Shown: positions 1-9,502 of the stretch, one piece after another
How positions within the stretch are numbered: position 1 is the first letter of the stretch
Layout: the number at the start of each line of letters is the position of its first letter
NCBI GenBank assembly: GCA_045648985.1
Contig: JAZROZ010000037.1
Span: 21,581-85,580 of the forward strand
Source: SIG437 sp045648985
GTDB lineage: Bacteria; Bacillota; Clostridia; UBA1381; UBA9506
Reading direction: 5' to 3'
Length of the DNA stretch: 64,000 nucleotides
Made by a program: the position numbers and the translations under genes
Notes under the pieces: model-generated
Seen by the model: only the letters and a program-made list of their open reading frames with translations
Database searches by the model: none
What the model was told of the DNA's origin: nothing

Positions 1-42
1 GTGATTTTAAAAACAGAATTTTTTTGTAAGGGGAAGTAATAT

Positions 43-915
43 ATGAAAAAAAAGGCATTTATTTATATAATAATAGCAGGCGTATTGTGGGGAACGTCAA
101 GTATTTTCGTTCATCTGATAGCACCATTTGGCTTTTCATCACCACAAATGACTTTTGTGCGCGGACTTGTTACAACTGCCGTACTTGCGATATATATTCT
201 ATTAAAAGACAAGTCTTTTTTTAAAGCAAATCTAAAGGAAATTTTACTTTTTGCCGCAGGCGGACTTTCCTTTTTCAGCACAGCTACCTGTTATTATGCC
301 TCAATGCAAATGACATCTGTTTCGACAGCGGTAATTTTGATGTACATAGCTCCCGTTTTGGTTATGATATATTCAGTTGCATTTTTAGGTGAAAAGCTCA
401 CGCCTTTAAAAACTGTTTCTGTTTTTGCTATGTTCATAGGTTGTTTTTTAGTATCAGGTGTTATTGGTGGTTTGAAATTTGACTTCTGGGGAATTATAAT
501 AGGTGTTATGTCCGGTATCTCATATAGTGCATACAACATAATAACAAAATATCAGATGAAAAACGGAAGTAATCCTTTGACGGCAACTTTCTACTGTTTT
601 GCATTTGCATCAGTTGTCGCTGCATTTTTTTGCGGAGTATATGCGATGCCTGAGTTGATTTTACAAAATCCTGCGATAATTGTTTTGCTGCTTGCAGGTC
701 TTGGAATATGCACTTGCGTTCTTCCATATTTTTGCTATACATTGTCGCTTAGGGAGTTGCCCGTTGGTACAGTTGCAGCGTTAGGTATAATTGAGCCAAT
801 GGCAGCAACTGTTTTTAGTGTACTGCTTTTAAATGAGAAACTCAGTATCTCATCAGCCTGTGGAATAGTGCTCATCTTAGGAGCGGTATTTATGCTCAGT
901 AAGAGCAAGGAATAA
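43..915 (+). CDS. EamA/DMT-family transporter
   Basis: A 290-residue polytopic membrane protein with about ten hydrophobic helices in two EamA repeats (roughly residues 5-140 and 150-287). This is the layout of the drug/metabolite transporter superfamily, which exports small metabolites or amino acids. The early motif GVLWGTSSIF and the repeat-2 start WGIIIGVMSGISYSAYN are typical of the family. The ATG at 43 follows an AAGGGGAAG ribosome site. The gene ends 11 bases before RNase R and probably shares a transcript with it. The substrate cannot be told from sequence. Family assignment is firm. Confidence 0.9.
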   Translation: MKKKAFIYIIIAGVLWGTSSIFVHLIAPFGFSSPQMTFVRGLVTTAVLAIYILLKDKSFFKANLKEILLFAAGGLSFFSTATCYYASMQMTSVSTAVILMYIAPVLVMIYSVAFLGEKLTPLKTVSVFAMFIGCFLVSGVIGGLKFDFWGIIIGVMSGISYSAYNIITKYQMKNGSNPLTATFYCFAFASVVAAFFCGVYAMPELILQNPAIIVLLLAGLGICTCVLPYFCYTLSLRELPVGTVAALGIIEPMAATVFSVLLLNEKLSISSACGIVLILGAVFMLSKSKE

Positions 916-926
916 GAGAGGTACAA

Positions 927-3029
927 ATGACTAAGAAAGAAAAAGTATTAGGATTTTTAAAAGAAGCGGCAAAAATGCCACTTAATTTTGAAGAATTATC
1001 TGTAATTTTGGGAGTCCCTGCTGAAGACAAAAATGAGCTTTTTGAAATTTTAGAGGAACTTGTTTCAAAGGGTGAGATTGTAAAAACAAAACGCGGCAGA
1101 TACAGTGCACCCAAAGGAGTAGGATGCGTTACAGGAAGATTTATCCAGAATGAACGCGGTTTTGGTTTTGTAGAAATAGAAGGGGAAACAGAAGATATTT
1201 TCATCCCTACAGATAGTAGAGGCTGTGCTCTTAATCACGATATTGTGCTTTGTCGTATTGATGCAGAGAAGACAGGCTATCGCCGTTCGGGGAGTATCAT
1301 AAAAATAATTCAAAGAAGCGATGCAGAATTAGTGGGTGAATTTACAAAAAACAGAAAGGTATCTTTTGTGATTCCTGACAGTAAAAAGCTGATAAATGAT
1401 ATTTACGTAGCGGAAAAAAATACACTAGGCGCTAAAGACGGCGATAAAGTATTGGTGAAAATCACTGTCTGGGATAATCCCGATAAAAATCCCGAGGGCA
1501 TCGTTACTGAAATTCTGGGTAAAAAAGACGATATTGGTATTGACATATTATCAGTAGCAAAGGAGAGCGGACTAAGAACTGAATTTCCGCAAAAAGTGCT
1601 GGATTTTGCTGCTGATTGCCCAAGAGAAATAACAGAAGATGATATCAAAAAAAGGTTTGATTTGCGCAACTTAAAAATTATAACGATTGATGGTGAGGAC
1701 GCAAAAGATTTAGACGATGCAGTAAGTTTGGAAATAACAAATGATGGTCTGTACAGGCTTGGAGTTCATATTGCAGACGTAGGACATTATGTAAAACAAA
1801 AAAATCCGCTTGATAAAGAAGCGTTCCTTCGTGGGACAAGTGTTTATCTCACAGACAGAGTCATACCGATGCTACCAAAAGAGCTTTCAAACGGGATATG
1901 CAGTCTTAATCCCCATGTAGACAGGCTCACACTTTCAGTTTTTATGGAGATTGACAAAAACGGCGAAGTTGTAAATTATGATATCTCAGAAAGTGTCATT
2001 AATTCCTGCGAAAGAATGACATATAAAGACGTAACCGCAATTTGTGAGGGTGACAAAAAGTTAATTGAGAAATATAAACATATTTATGATATGTTGAAGC
2101 TGATGGAAAAGCTTAAGGATGTTTTGTATAATAAACGAAAAAAACGCGGAAGTGTTGATTTTGATTTTCCTGAAGCAAAGATTTTGTTAGATGACAGAGG
2201 TACACCGATTTCGATTGAAAAAAGAGAAATAACCCTTTCAAATCAGATAATAGAGGAATTTATGCTCATTTGTAATGAAACAGTAGCGGAGCATATGTTC
2301 TGGCAAAATGTTCCCTTTTTATACAGAGTGCACGAGGCACCATCTGAAGATAAAGTAAATGAGTTTGCAGAATTTATAAGGGCATTAGGTTACAGTATTA
2401 AAAAAACAAAAGGCAAAATTCATTCTAAAGAGTATCAAAAGCTCATTGACAGCATAAAAGGGACTAAGGAAGAAAGAATTATAAGCACTATAATGCTGCG
2501 CTCTATGGCAAAAGCAGAATATACTCACGAAAATCTTGGACATTTCGGCCTGGCGGCTAAATACTATACACATTTCACATCGCCTATAAGGAGATATCCT
2601 GATTTGGTAATCCACCGCATAATCAAAGACAGTCTTAAAGGAGTCGATTTATCAGAGCAGGAGGGTCTTTCTGAGTTTGTGCAAAAAGCAGGAGTTAAAT
2701 CATCAGAAGCCGAGCTTTTAGCCATGGAAGCCGAAAGAAACTGTCGTGATATGAAAATGGCAGAATATATGTCACAGTTCATCGGTGAAAAATTCAGTGG
2801 TGTAATATCATCCGTCACATCTTTTGGAATGTTTGTTGAGCTTTCAAATACTGTTGAAGGATTAGTATCTATGGCTGATTTGCGCGATGACTATTATATG
2901 TATGACGATAAGACAAAATCGCTGATTGGAGAAAGAAAAGGAAAGGTATATAAAATAGGGGACAGTGTTGATGTTATTTTAGTTAAGGCAGATAAAGAAA
3001 GCAGAAGAATAGACTTTATGTGTGAATAA
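927..3029 (+). CDS. rnr: Ribonuclease R
   Basis: A 3'-5' exoribonuclease of the RNase II/RNB family that degrades structured RNA in the cytoplasm. The 700 residues contain an N-terminal winged-helix/cold-shock region (GFGFV near residue 78), the RNB catalytic core with the Asp-rich metal site DGEDAKDLDDAV near residue 255, and a C-terminal S1 domain (FSGVISSVTSFGMFVEL). Length and order are standard for Firmicutes RNase R. The ATG at 927 follows GAGAGG. It lies directly downstream of the DMT gene and ends at a strong hairpin terminator. In many Firmicutes rnr sits next to smpB, which is not seen here. Confidence 0.97.
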   Translation: MTKKEKVLGFLKEAAKMPLNFEELSVILGVPAEDKNELFEILEELVSKGEIVKTKRGRYSAPKGVGCVTGRFIQNERGFGFVEIEGETEDIFIPTDSRGCALNHDIVLCRIDAEKTGYRRSGSIIKIIQRSDAELVGEFTKNRKVSFVIPDSKKLINDIYVAEKNTLGAKDGDKVLVKITVWDNPDKNPEGIVTEILGKKDDIGIDILSVAKESGLRTEFPQKVLDFAADCPREITEDDIKKRFDLRNLKIITIDGEDAKDLDDAVSLEITNDGLYRLGVHIADVGHYVKQKNPLDKEAFLRGTSVYLTDRVIPMLPKELSNGICSLNPHVDRLTLSVFMEIDKNGEVVNYDISESVINSCERMTYKDVTAICEGDKKLIEKYKHIYDMLKLMEKLKDVLYNKRKKRGSVDFDFPEAKILLDDRGTPISIEKREITLSNQIIEEFMLICNETVAEHMFWQNVPFLYRVHEAPSEDKVNEFAEFIRALGYSIKKTKGKIHSKEYQKLIDSIKGTKEERIISTIMLRSMAKAEYTHENLGHFGLAAKYYTHFTSPIRRYPDLVIHRIIKDSLKGVDLSEQEGLSEFVQKAGVKSSEAELLAMEAERNCRDMKMAEYMSQFIGEKFSGVISSVTSFGMFVELSNTVEGLVSMADLRDDYYMYDDKTKSLIGERKGKVYKIGDSVDVILVKADKESRRIDFMCE

Positions 3030-3060
3030 AAAAGCTGCGGGCATTGTCCGCAGCTTTTTA
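3028..3060. terminator. Bidirectional terminator between rnr and ychF
   Basis: Perfect GC-rich stem AGCTGCGG / CCGCAGCT with a 7-base loop, flanked by A-runs on the left and T-runs on the right. It can end transcripts from both converging genes. Confidence 0.9.
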
Positions 3061-3073
3061 TAGTATTGAAACA

Positions 3074-4171
3074 TTATACATTAAATCTGAATAACACTAC
3101 GTCTCCGTCGTGCATCACATATTCTTTTCCCTCTGAACGAACTAAGCCTTTTTCTTTTGCGGCATTATAGCTTCCACAGTCAATTAAATCTTTAAAAGCA
3201 ACAACTTCTGCACGGATAAAGCCTTTTTCAAAGTCAGTGTGTATTTTTCCTGCAGCTTGAGGAGCCTTTGTACCCTCTGTGATAGTCCATGCACGAACTT
3301 CAGGTTCGCCTGCTGTTAAGTAGCTGATGAGACCGAGTAATTTATAGCTCTTTTTAACAAGTCTGTCAAGACCTGATTCTGTAATGCCAAGCTCATTTAA
3401 AAATTCAAGTTTTTCCGCATCATCAAGTGCTGAAACATCTTCTTCGATTTTGGCAGAAATCGGCATAACTTCCGAACCTTCAGCTTCTGCAATTTCTGTA
3501 AGCTCTTTAACAAGTGCATTATCGTCTATTCCATTTATAAAATCATCTTCTGAAACGTTTGCTGCATATAAAACAGGCTTTAGTGTGAGCAACGGTAAAT
3601 CTTTAATAAGCTCTGCTTCATCTTCTGTATATTCTCTGCATCTTGCAGGCTTTCCTGATTCTAATAAAGCTTTCATATCTTCTAACAGATTAAGCTCAAC
3701 CAAATATTTTTTATCGCCTGACTTCATAGCTTTTTTTGTTCTGTCAATTCGTTTGTCAAGCATTTCAATATCTGCAAAGATAAGCTCTAAATTAATCGTT
3801 TCAACGTCGCGAGTAGGTGAAATAGAACCTTCTACATGAACAATGTTTGTATCTTCAAAGCATCTTACAACGTGGCATATTGCATCAACTTCGCGAATAT
3901 GGGATAAAAACTTATTACCAAGACCTTCGCCTCTTGATGCACCTTTAACAAGACCTGCTATGTCAACAAATTCAATAATTGCAGGTGTAACCTTTTTTGG
4001 ATTATACATTTTTTCTAAAATGTTAAGTCTTTCGTCGGGTACAGAAACAACACCGACGTTTGGTTCTATTGTACAGAACGGATAGTTGGCAGATTCAGCA
4101 CCTGCCTGCGTTATAGCATTAAAAAGCGTTGATTTTCCTACGTTAGGAAGTCCGACTATACCAAGTTTCAT
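3074..4171 (-). CDS. ychF: Redox-regulated ATPase/GTPase YchF (Obg family)
   Basis: A 365-residue translation-associated P-loop NTPase of the Obg/YchF (OLA1) family, which binds ribosomes and prefers ATP in characterised members. The G1 loop GLPNVGKSTLF is at the N-terminus, the switch motif DIAGLVKGASRGEGLG follows, and the C-terminal TGS domain ends with the family-typical DGDVVLFRFNV. I take the ATG at 4171. It is preceded by AAAGGAG at the right distance and gives the standard length; the upstream in-frame ATG would add 25 unrelated residues. It has its own consensus promoter at 4235-4263. Confidence 0.96.
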   Translation of the reverse strand: MKLGIVGLPNVGKSTLFNAITQAGAESANYPFCTIEPNVGVVSVPDERLNILEKMYNPKKVTPAIIEFVDIAGLVKGASRGEGLGNKFLSHIREVDAICHVVRCFEDTNIVHVEGSISPTRDVETINLELIFADIEMLDKRIDRTKKAMKSGDKKYLVELNLLEDMKALLESGKPARCREYTEDEAELIKDLPLLTLKPVLYAANVSEDDFINGIDDNALVKELTEIAEAEGSEVMPISAKIEEDVSALDDAEKLEFLNELGITESGLDRLVKKSYKLLGLISYLTAGEPEVRAWTITEGTKAPQAAGKIHTDFEKGFIRAEVVAFKDLIDCGSYNAAKEKGLVRSEGKEYVMHDGDVVLFRFNV

Positions 4172-4234
4172 ATTTATCTGCATCTCCTTTGGTGTGGGGT
4201 GATTTTTAATTATAAAAGTTTTGTACAAAAGCAT

Positions 4235-4263
4235 ATTATACCACAATATTTTTATAAAGTCAA
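4235..4263 (-). promoter_or_regulatory. Sigma-A promoter for ychF
   Basis: On the minus strand TTGACT, a 17-base spacer and TATAAT lie about 65 bases upstream of the ychF start. Confidence 0.8.
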
Positions 4264-4299
4264 ACTATCAAGAATACAAATTATGGATTCCTAAAAATA

Positions 4300-4328
4300 T
4301 TGCTTTTATGGTAGCGTTATGGTATAAT
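4300..4328 (+). promoter_or_regulatory. Sigma-A promoter for tmcAL
   Basis: TTGCTT, a 17-base spacer and TATAAT lie 34 bases before the tmcAL start codon, divergent from the ychF promoter. Confidence 0.75.
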
Positions 4329-4361
4329 TAATGTATATATTTTAGCACCTGAGGAAGAAAA

Positions 4362-5528
4362 ATGAGTATAGTAGCGATAATATGTGAATACAATCCGTTT
4401 CATAACGGACATAAATTCCAGATAGATATGCAAAAGAAAATAACAGAAAATGACGGAGTTATTGCTGTGATGAGCGGTAATTTTGTTCAGCGAGGTGCGC
4501 CTGCCATCTGCGACAAATGGAAAAGAGCCAAAATGGCGCTTTCAGGTGGAGCAGATTTAGTTATTGAGCTTCCCTTGGTTTTTGCGACTCAATCTGCAGA
4601 ACGGTTTGCACGCGGTGGTGTGAGACTTATTGATAAACTTGGTATTGTGGATTATCTTTGCTTTGGCAGTGAATGTGATGATATCAAAAAGCTTAAAGCA
4701 GTAGCCGAGCACATAGTAAGTGATGATGTGGATGCTAAAACGGCGGAGCTTTTAAAAAATGGTATGAGCTATCCTGCCGCAAGAGCAAAAGCAGCAAATG
4801 ATGATTTTTCAGAAATTTTAGCTGAGCCAAATAATATTTTGGCAGTCGAATATATAAAAGCGCTTAACGAAATAAAAAGCAGTATAATTCCCACTCTGGT
4901 AAAAAGGGAAGGTTGTAATCACGATGACAAAACTCCCCAAAATGAATTTGCAAGCGCAAGCTATATAAGAAGCTGCATAAAAGAGGATAAAGATTTTAAA
5001 AAGTTTGTGCCAAAAAGCACATATGAGATTTTAAAGGAAGCTGATATTTTTAAGAGTAATACCGCTTTAGATAACATTATCACATATCTTTTAAGGACAT
5101 ATACACCAAAAGATTTAAACAATATTTCCGATATGGCAGAGGGTTTAGAGCATAGATTTATTGAAGCTGCAAAAACATATAGTACATTTGATGATATTTC
5201 ACAATTCGTAAAAACAAAAAGATATACAAAAACAAGAATTGACCGTATATTAATAAATATTCTTTTAGGTATCACAAAAGGGGATATTGATGCAGAACCT
5301 CAGTATGTGAGAGTTTTAGGCTTTAACGAAAAAGGTAGAGAGCTTCTTGGAGAAATCAAAAAGAAATCTTCGCTTCCGATTATTACAAACACAAAAGATG
5401 CAAGAATCAGTGATAAAGGGGAAAAGATGCTTAAAAAGGACATTTATGCTACAGATATTTATTCTGCTTTATGTAATGGAAAGATAAGCGGACTTGATTA
5501 TTTAACGTCACCAATAATTATAAAATAA
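4362..5528 (+). CDS. tmcAL: tRNA(Met) cytidine acetate ligase (TmcAL, YlbM family)
   Basis: A 388-residue member of the nucleotidyltransferase-like TmcAL family. Characterised members use ATP and acetate to make N4-acetylcytidine at the wobble position of elongator tRNA-Met. The N-terminus carries the HxGH nucleotide-binding signature in NPFHNGHKFQ (residues about 11-20) and then MSGNFVQRGAPAICDKW, a family hallmark. Length is normal. It starts at an ATG after GAGGAAG and heads a plus-strand run with the TtcA-like gene, galU and two exported proteins, suggesting one tRNA-modification/envelope transcript. Confidence 0.94.
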   Translation: MSIVAIICEYNPFHNGHKFQIDMQKKITENDGVIAVMSGNFVQRGAPAICDKWKRAKMALSGGADLVIELPLVFATQSAERFARGGVRLIDKLGIVDYLCFGSECDDIKKLKAVAEHIVSDDVDAKTAELLKNGMSYPAARAKAANDDFSEILAEPNNILAVEYIKALNEIKSSIIPTLVKREGCNHDDKTPQNEFASASYIRSCIKEDKDFKKFVPKSTYEILKEADIFKSNTALDNIITYLLRTYTPKDLNNISDMAEGLEHRFIEAAKTYSTFDDISQFVKTKRYTKTRIDRILINILLGITKGDIDAEPQYVRVLGFNEKGRELLGEIKKKSSLPIITNTKDARISDKGEKMLKKDIYATDIYSALCNGKISGLDYLTSPIIIK

Positions 5529-5545
5529 CAGGAGAGGACTTTGGA

Positions 5546-6265
5546 TTGAAGAGAATTGTAGGCCTTATGCGCCGTGCGGTAGAAGATTATAATATGATAG
5601 ATGAGGGCGAGACAATAGCTGTCGGAGTGTCAGGCGGAAAAGATTCATTGATGCTACTATCGGCTCTTTCTAAGCTTTCAGAGTTTTACCCTAAGAAGTT
5701 CAGTGTTGTAGCTATCACTTTAGATATGGGTTTTGATGGAATGGATTTTTCGCCGATTGCAGATTTTTGCAAGGAACTGGGTGTTCCGTATTACATAGAT
5801 AAAACTGATATTAAAAAAATAGTGTTTGACTTGCGTCAGGAGAAAAATCCGTGCGCTCTTTGTGCTAACTTAAGAAGAGGTGCACTTCATACTGCCGCCA
5901 AAGACAGAGGGATAAGCAAAATAGCACTGGGACATCACTATGATGATGCTATTGAAACGTTTATGCTAAGTTTGATTTATGAGGGCAGAGTCGGTGGTTT
6001 TGCTCCAAAAACATATCTTGACAGACGTGATGTAACCTTGATAAGACCGCTTATCTACGTCGAAGAAAAAGACATAAGAAGCTATATAAAATCGCATAGC
6101 CTGCCGGTAGTTAAAAGTACGTGCAAAGCAGACGGCAATACGAAAAGGCAATATATTAAAGATTTTATATATGATATTGACAAAGATGCACGCGATGTAA
6201 AGAAAAGACTTTTTACAGCTATGAGAAACTCGGTTGACGGTTGGGAACTAAAAGAAAACATTTAA
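5546..6265 (+). CDS. TtcA-like PP-loop tRNA thiolation ATPase
   Basis: A 239-residue PP-loop ATP pyrophosphatase of the TtcA/TtuA group, which thiolates tRNA bases (C32 in E. coli TtcA). The PP-loop SGGKDS is at residues 29-34. A CxxC pair lies in CALCANLRRGAL and a third Cys in STCKADG, matching the three Fe-S/catalytic cysteines of the group. It is shorter than E. coli TtcA (about 310 residues), as usual in clostridia. The start is a TTG at 5546, chosen because GGAGAGG lies 8 bases upstream and no ATG fits. The target base is not provable from sequence. Confidence 0.85.
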   Translation: MKRIVGLMRRAVEDYNMIDEGETIAVGVSGGKDSLMLLSALSKLSEFYPKKFSVVAITLDMGFDGMDFSPIADFCKELGVPYYIDKTDIKKIVFDLRQEKNPCALCANLRRGALHTAAKDRGISKIALGHHYDDAIETFMLSLIYEGRVGGFAPKTYLDRRDVTLIRPLIYVEEKDIRSYIKSHSLPVVKSTCKADGNTKRQYIKDFIYDIDKDARDVKKRLFTAMRNSVDGWELKENI

Positions 6266-6286
6266 ATAAAAAGGAGAGAGAACAAC

Positions 6287-7153
6287 ATGAAGAAGATTAC
6301 AAAAGCAGTTATTCCCGCAGCGGGACTTGGAACAAGATTTTTGCCTGCAACAAAGGCAGTACCTAAGGAAATGGTGCCGATTGTTGATAAGCCGACTCTT
6401 CAATATATTGTTGAAGAAGCAGTAGCATCAGGAATAGAAGATATTTTAATCATAACGGGAAGAACAAAAAGGGCAGTAGAAGACCATTTTGATAAATCAT
6501 ATGAGCTTGAAACCGAGCTTGAAAAAAGCGGTAAAACAGCATATTTAGAGGAAATTCAAAAAATCTCAAACCTTGCAAATATACACTACGTAAGACAAAA
6601 AGAGGCAAAAGGTCTTGGTCATGCGATTTTATGTTCCAAATTCTTTGCAGGAAGTGAGCCTTTTGCAGTGCTTTTAGGCGATGATGTTGTCGATTCCAAA
6701 GTGCCTTGTCTTAAACAGATGATTGAGCAATATGAAAAACTGGGCGGAAGCGTTTTGGGTGTGCAGACAGTACCGGAATCAGAAACTTCCAAATACGGAA
6801 TAATCAAGGGTGATAAAATTGCTGACAGAATATATAAAGTAGATGATATGGTTGAAAAGCCAAAGGCAGGCGAGGCACCGTCAAATGTTGCTGTGCTTGG
6901 AAGATACATAATAGAGCCTGAAGTTTTCTCATATTTAGAAAATACAACTGCGGGCACAGGCGGAGAAATTCAACTTACTGACGCACTAAAAGCGATGGCA
7001 AAATCAGGTGACGTTTATGCATATGATTTCATAGGAAGAAGATACGACGTTGGCTCAAAAATCGGTTACTTAGAGGCAACAGTTGATTTTGCATTGAAAA
7101 GAGAAGATTTAAGGGATGATTTTAAAAAGTATTTGAAAACTGTTATAAAATAG
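6287..7153 (+). CDS. galU: UTP--glucose-1-phosphate uridylyltransferase
   Basis: Makes UDP-glucose from UTP and glucose-1-phosphate for envelope polysaccharides and glycolipids. The 288-residue protein starts with the nucleotidyltransferase signature AAGLGTRFLPATKAVPKEM and contains LLGDDVVDS (metal-binding Asp) and TGGEIQLTDA, all diagnostic of GalU. Length is standard. A clear AAGGAGAGAG site precedes the ATG. It is followed after 9 bases by an exported phosphodiester glycosidase, so the two are probably co-transcribed. Confidence 0.96.
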   Translation: MKKITKAVIPAAGLGTRFLPATKAVPKEMVPIVDKPTLQYIVEEAVASGIEDILIITGRTKRAVEDHFDKSYELETELEKSGKTAYLEEIQKISNLANIHYVRQKEAKGLGHAILCSKFFAGSEPFAVLLGDDVVDSKVPCLKQMIEQYEKLGGSVLGVQTVPESETSKYGIIKGDKIADRIYKVDDMVEKPKAGEAPSNVAVLGRYIIEPEVFSYLENTTAGTGGEIQLTDALKAMAKSGDVYAYDFIGRRYDVGSKIGYLEATVDFALKREDLRDDFKKYLKTVIK

Positions 7154-7162
7154 GAGGAAAAA

Positions 7163-9478
7163 ATGTTAAACAGGAAGTTCTATGCAGTATTTATCGCAGT
7201 ATTGATTTTTTTGACGTCTATTCTTACATCAAATGCTTTTGCACTATCAATAACCAGTGAAGAACTACTCATGACAGGTGTTACATATAAACATATAGAA
7301 ATGCTTGCAGATAGCGGGTGGCAGGATATCCATGTGGTGACTGCTGATTTAAAAGAGCCACATCTTGCCTTTAAGGTTTTATCCGACTCACGTGGTGGAA
7401 GCTATCTTTTGAATACATATGAAATGGCAAAAGAGGCTGATGCAGTTGCTGCAATCAATGCAGATTTCTTTGCTGCTAAAAAAGGACAGTCAGGCAGAGG
7501 CAGTGCAGTTGGCATGGAGATATCAGATGGCGAGCTTAAAACAACACCATCAGTTGCAGAAAAGATGAATGTTTTTTTGGAGATGCAGGATGGCAGCTTT
7601 GTTATGGACAGCTTTGTATTTGATATTAAAGTAATTGCACCAAACGGTAAAAGCCAAAAAATCAGACATATAAATAAATATGATGACCGCACCGAGATTT
7701 GTATGTACACATCAAAGTGGGGAGAGTATTCACCCGGCTCCGAGGGCGGCATTATAGAAGTTTTGGTAGAAGACGGAAAGGTAATAGAAAAATATACAGA
7801 GCATGAGGGAATAGAAATTACTGAAAATGCGTTTGTTCTTTCTTCACACCTTTCATTTAATACGTTTCTTTTAGATAATTTTGAAGTTGGTGATGAAGTA
7901 GAAATAGAAATTAGCAGCACTCCTGATATAGAGCAGATAAAAAATGCAGTCGGCGGCGGCGGAATTTTAGTTAAAGACGGAGAGCCTCAAACTGAGTTTT
8001 CGCACAATATAACAGGAGTTCATCCACGTTCTGCTGTGGGAATAGATGAAAGCGGAAAAATAATAACCCTTGTTGCAGTTGATGGCAGACGAGATGGAGC
8101 TAAAGGTATGACCCAGGCAGAGCTTGGGGAGTTTATGGCAAGTCTTGGATGCAGATATGCACTCAATTTAGACGGCGGCGGCTCAACACTTCTTAGTGCA
8201 AAAAAAGAAGAGGGACATACCATTTTGAACACACCGTCAGATAACTACAAAAGACCCGTAACAAATTCCATAGGAATTGTTGCCGGTGAAGAACTTGGAC
8301 AGACAAGCAATATAAAAATCAAAGCATCAGAGAATGTTTTTAGCGGTATGAAAACAGAACTTAATATCGCGGGATATGATAAATATTACCGCAAAACAGA
8401 GGATATATCGCCTGAAAAGGTCTCATTTAAAGTGTTAACATCAAACGGCTATATGGATGGAAATGAGTTCTGCGGGACGGCACCGGGCATAGCAAAGATT
8501 TCGGCAACATACGGAAATGCTACTTGCAATATAGAAATAAATGTTTTGGAAAAACCGACAAAGCTCCGTTTTGGAACAAAGAATATTGAGCTCAAAAAAG
8601 GAGAGTCCTATACGCCTGAGCTTATAGCATATGACAAAGATGGATATAGTGCAAGTGTAATGCTAAAAGACGTTGACTTTAATATTTCAGGAACTAATGC
8701 GGTGATAGAAAATGGTATTATAACTGCAAAATCGCAGGGAACTGCAATACTAAGTGCATCGCTTGGAAATCTGACAGCTTATGCCTCTGTTTGTGTTGAC
8801 GGAGCGTCTGGCAGTAATATTCCTGAAGATATTTCTATAGCTGATTATAAGAATACATCAGTAGAAATTTCAGGACAGGAGAGCTTTAGATTTACAGTTT
8901 TCGGAAATGTAAAAACTCCTGAAACTTTAATTGATTATATTGCATTAAATAAGGCGATGTCTTCATTAAAAGGAAAAGCCATTCTTCATTCGTTTTTGGG
9001 AGATGTCAATATGGACTTAATAGGCGATGTTGCAGAAAAAAGCTTCCTTTCAAAAGGGTATTCTTCATTTGATTATAACGGAAGTACCTTTGTTACGATA
9101 AACAATGAAAAGGGTAGCATATTTGAATCTGATAAAACACAGTGGGCAAGCCTTGAAAGTACAATAAAAAATGCAAAAGGCGGTAATATATTTGTATTTG
9201 TTGATGATATTAGCTTATCATCACTCGATATTGAAAAGAAAGTGCTAAAAAGTATGCTTTCTGATGCCGCTACAGAAGGAAGTAACGTGTTTGTTTTTGG
9301 ACGTGGTGCCAAAAACAATGCAGAGGCTATAGACGGTGTGAGATATATTGAAACTGCGGGAATCTTTGATAAGCTTGGAACAAAGGAAGATTCTGATGAT
9401 ATAAGGGATATTAAATATATTCTCGTTACAGTAAACGGAAAAAACGTTACATTTGAAGAAAAAAGCATTTTAGAATAA
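7163..9478 (+). CDS. Secreted phosphodiester glycosidase (NAGPA/DUF2233) with Ig-like modules
   Basis: A 771-residue exported protein. Residues 1-28 form a Sec signal peptide ending ...NAFA. A NAGPA (phosphodiester alpha-GlcNAcase-like) domain spans about 85-375, with NADFFA, HPRSAVGID and LNLDGGGSTLL, the family signatures. Two bacterial Ig-like (BIG2-type) segments follow (about 385-465 and 468-545), then a 220-residue C-terminal domain. That last part looks like a degenerate metallophosphatase fold (an FTVFGNV start, with no complete metal-ligand set seen). It probably acts on glycan phosphodiesters at the cell wall; the substrate is unknown. It lacks an SLH or LPXTG anchor. Confidence 0.82.
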   Translation: MLNRKFYAVFIAVLIFLTSILTSNAFALSITSEELLMTGVTYKHIEMLADSGWQDIHVVTADLKEPHLAFKVLSDSRGGSYLLNTYEMAKEADAVAAINADFFAAKKGQSGRGSAVGMEISDGELKTTPSVAEKMNVFLEMQDGSFVMDSFVFDIKVIAPNGKSQKIRHINKYDDRTEICMYTSKWGEYSPGSEGGIIEVLVEDGKVIEKYTEHEGIEITENAFVLSSHLSFNTFLLDNFEVGDEVEIEISSTPDIEQIKNAVGGGGILVKDGEPQTEFSHNITGVHPRSAVGIDESGKIITLVAVDGRRDGAKGMTQAELGEFMASLGCRYALNLDGGGSTLLSAKKEEGHTILNTPSDNYKRPVTNSIGIVAGEELGQTSNIKIKASENVFSGMKTELNIAGYDKYYRKTEDISPEKVSFKVLTSNGYMDGNEFCGTAPGIAKISATYGNATCNIEINVLEKPTKLRFGTKNIELKKGESYTPELIAYDKDGYSASVMLKDVDFNISGTNAVIENGIITAKSQGTAILSASLGNLTAYASVCVDGASGSNIPEDISIADYKNTSVEISGQESFRFTVFGNVKTPETLIDYIALNKAMSSLKGKAILHSFLGDVNMDLIGDVAEKSFLSKGYSSFDYNGSTFVTINNEKGSIFESDKTQWASLESTIKNAKGGNIFVFVDDISLSSLDIEKKVLKSMLSDAATEGSNVFVFGRGAKNNAEAIDGVRYIETAGIFDKLGTKEDSDDIRDIKYILVTVNGKNVTFEEKSILE

Positions 9479-9502
9479 ATATAATATTGGGGAGGGCTAC
9501 AT

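Noticed and set aside
3384..3839. A 151-residue Ser-rich plus-strand frame inside ychF
   Set aside because: Composition is that of an antisense shadow of ychF; no ribosome site or promoter.
7402..7920. A 172-residue minus-strand frame inside the NAGPA gene
   Set aside because: Shadow frame of the glycosidase gene, with no start signals.
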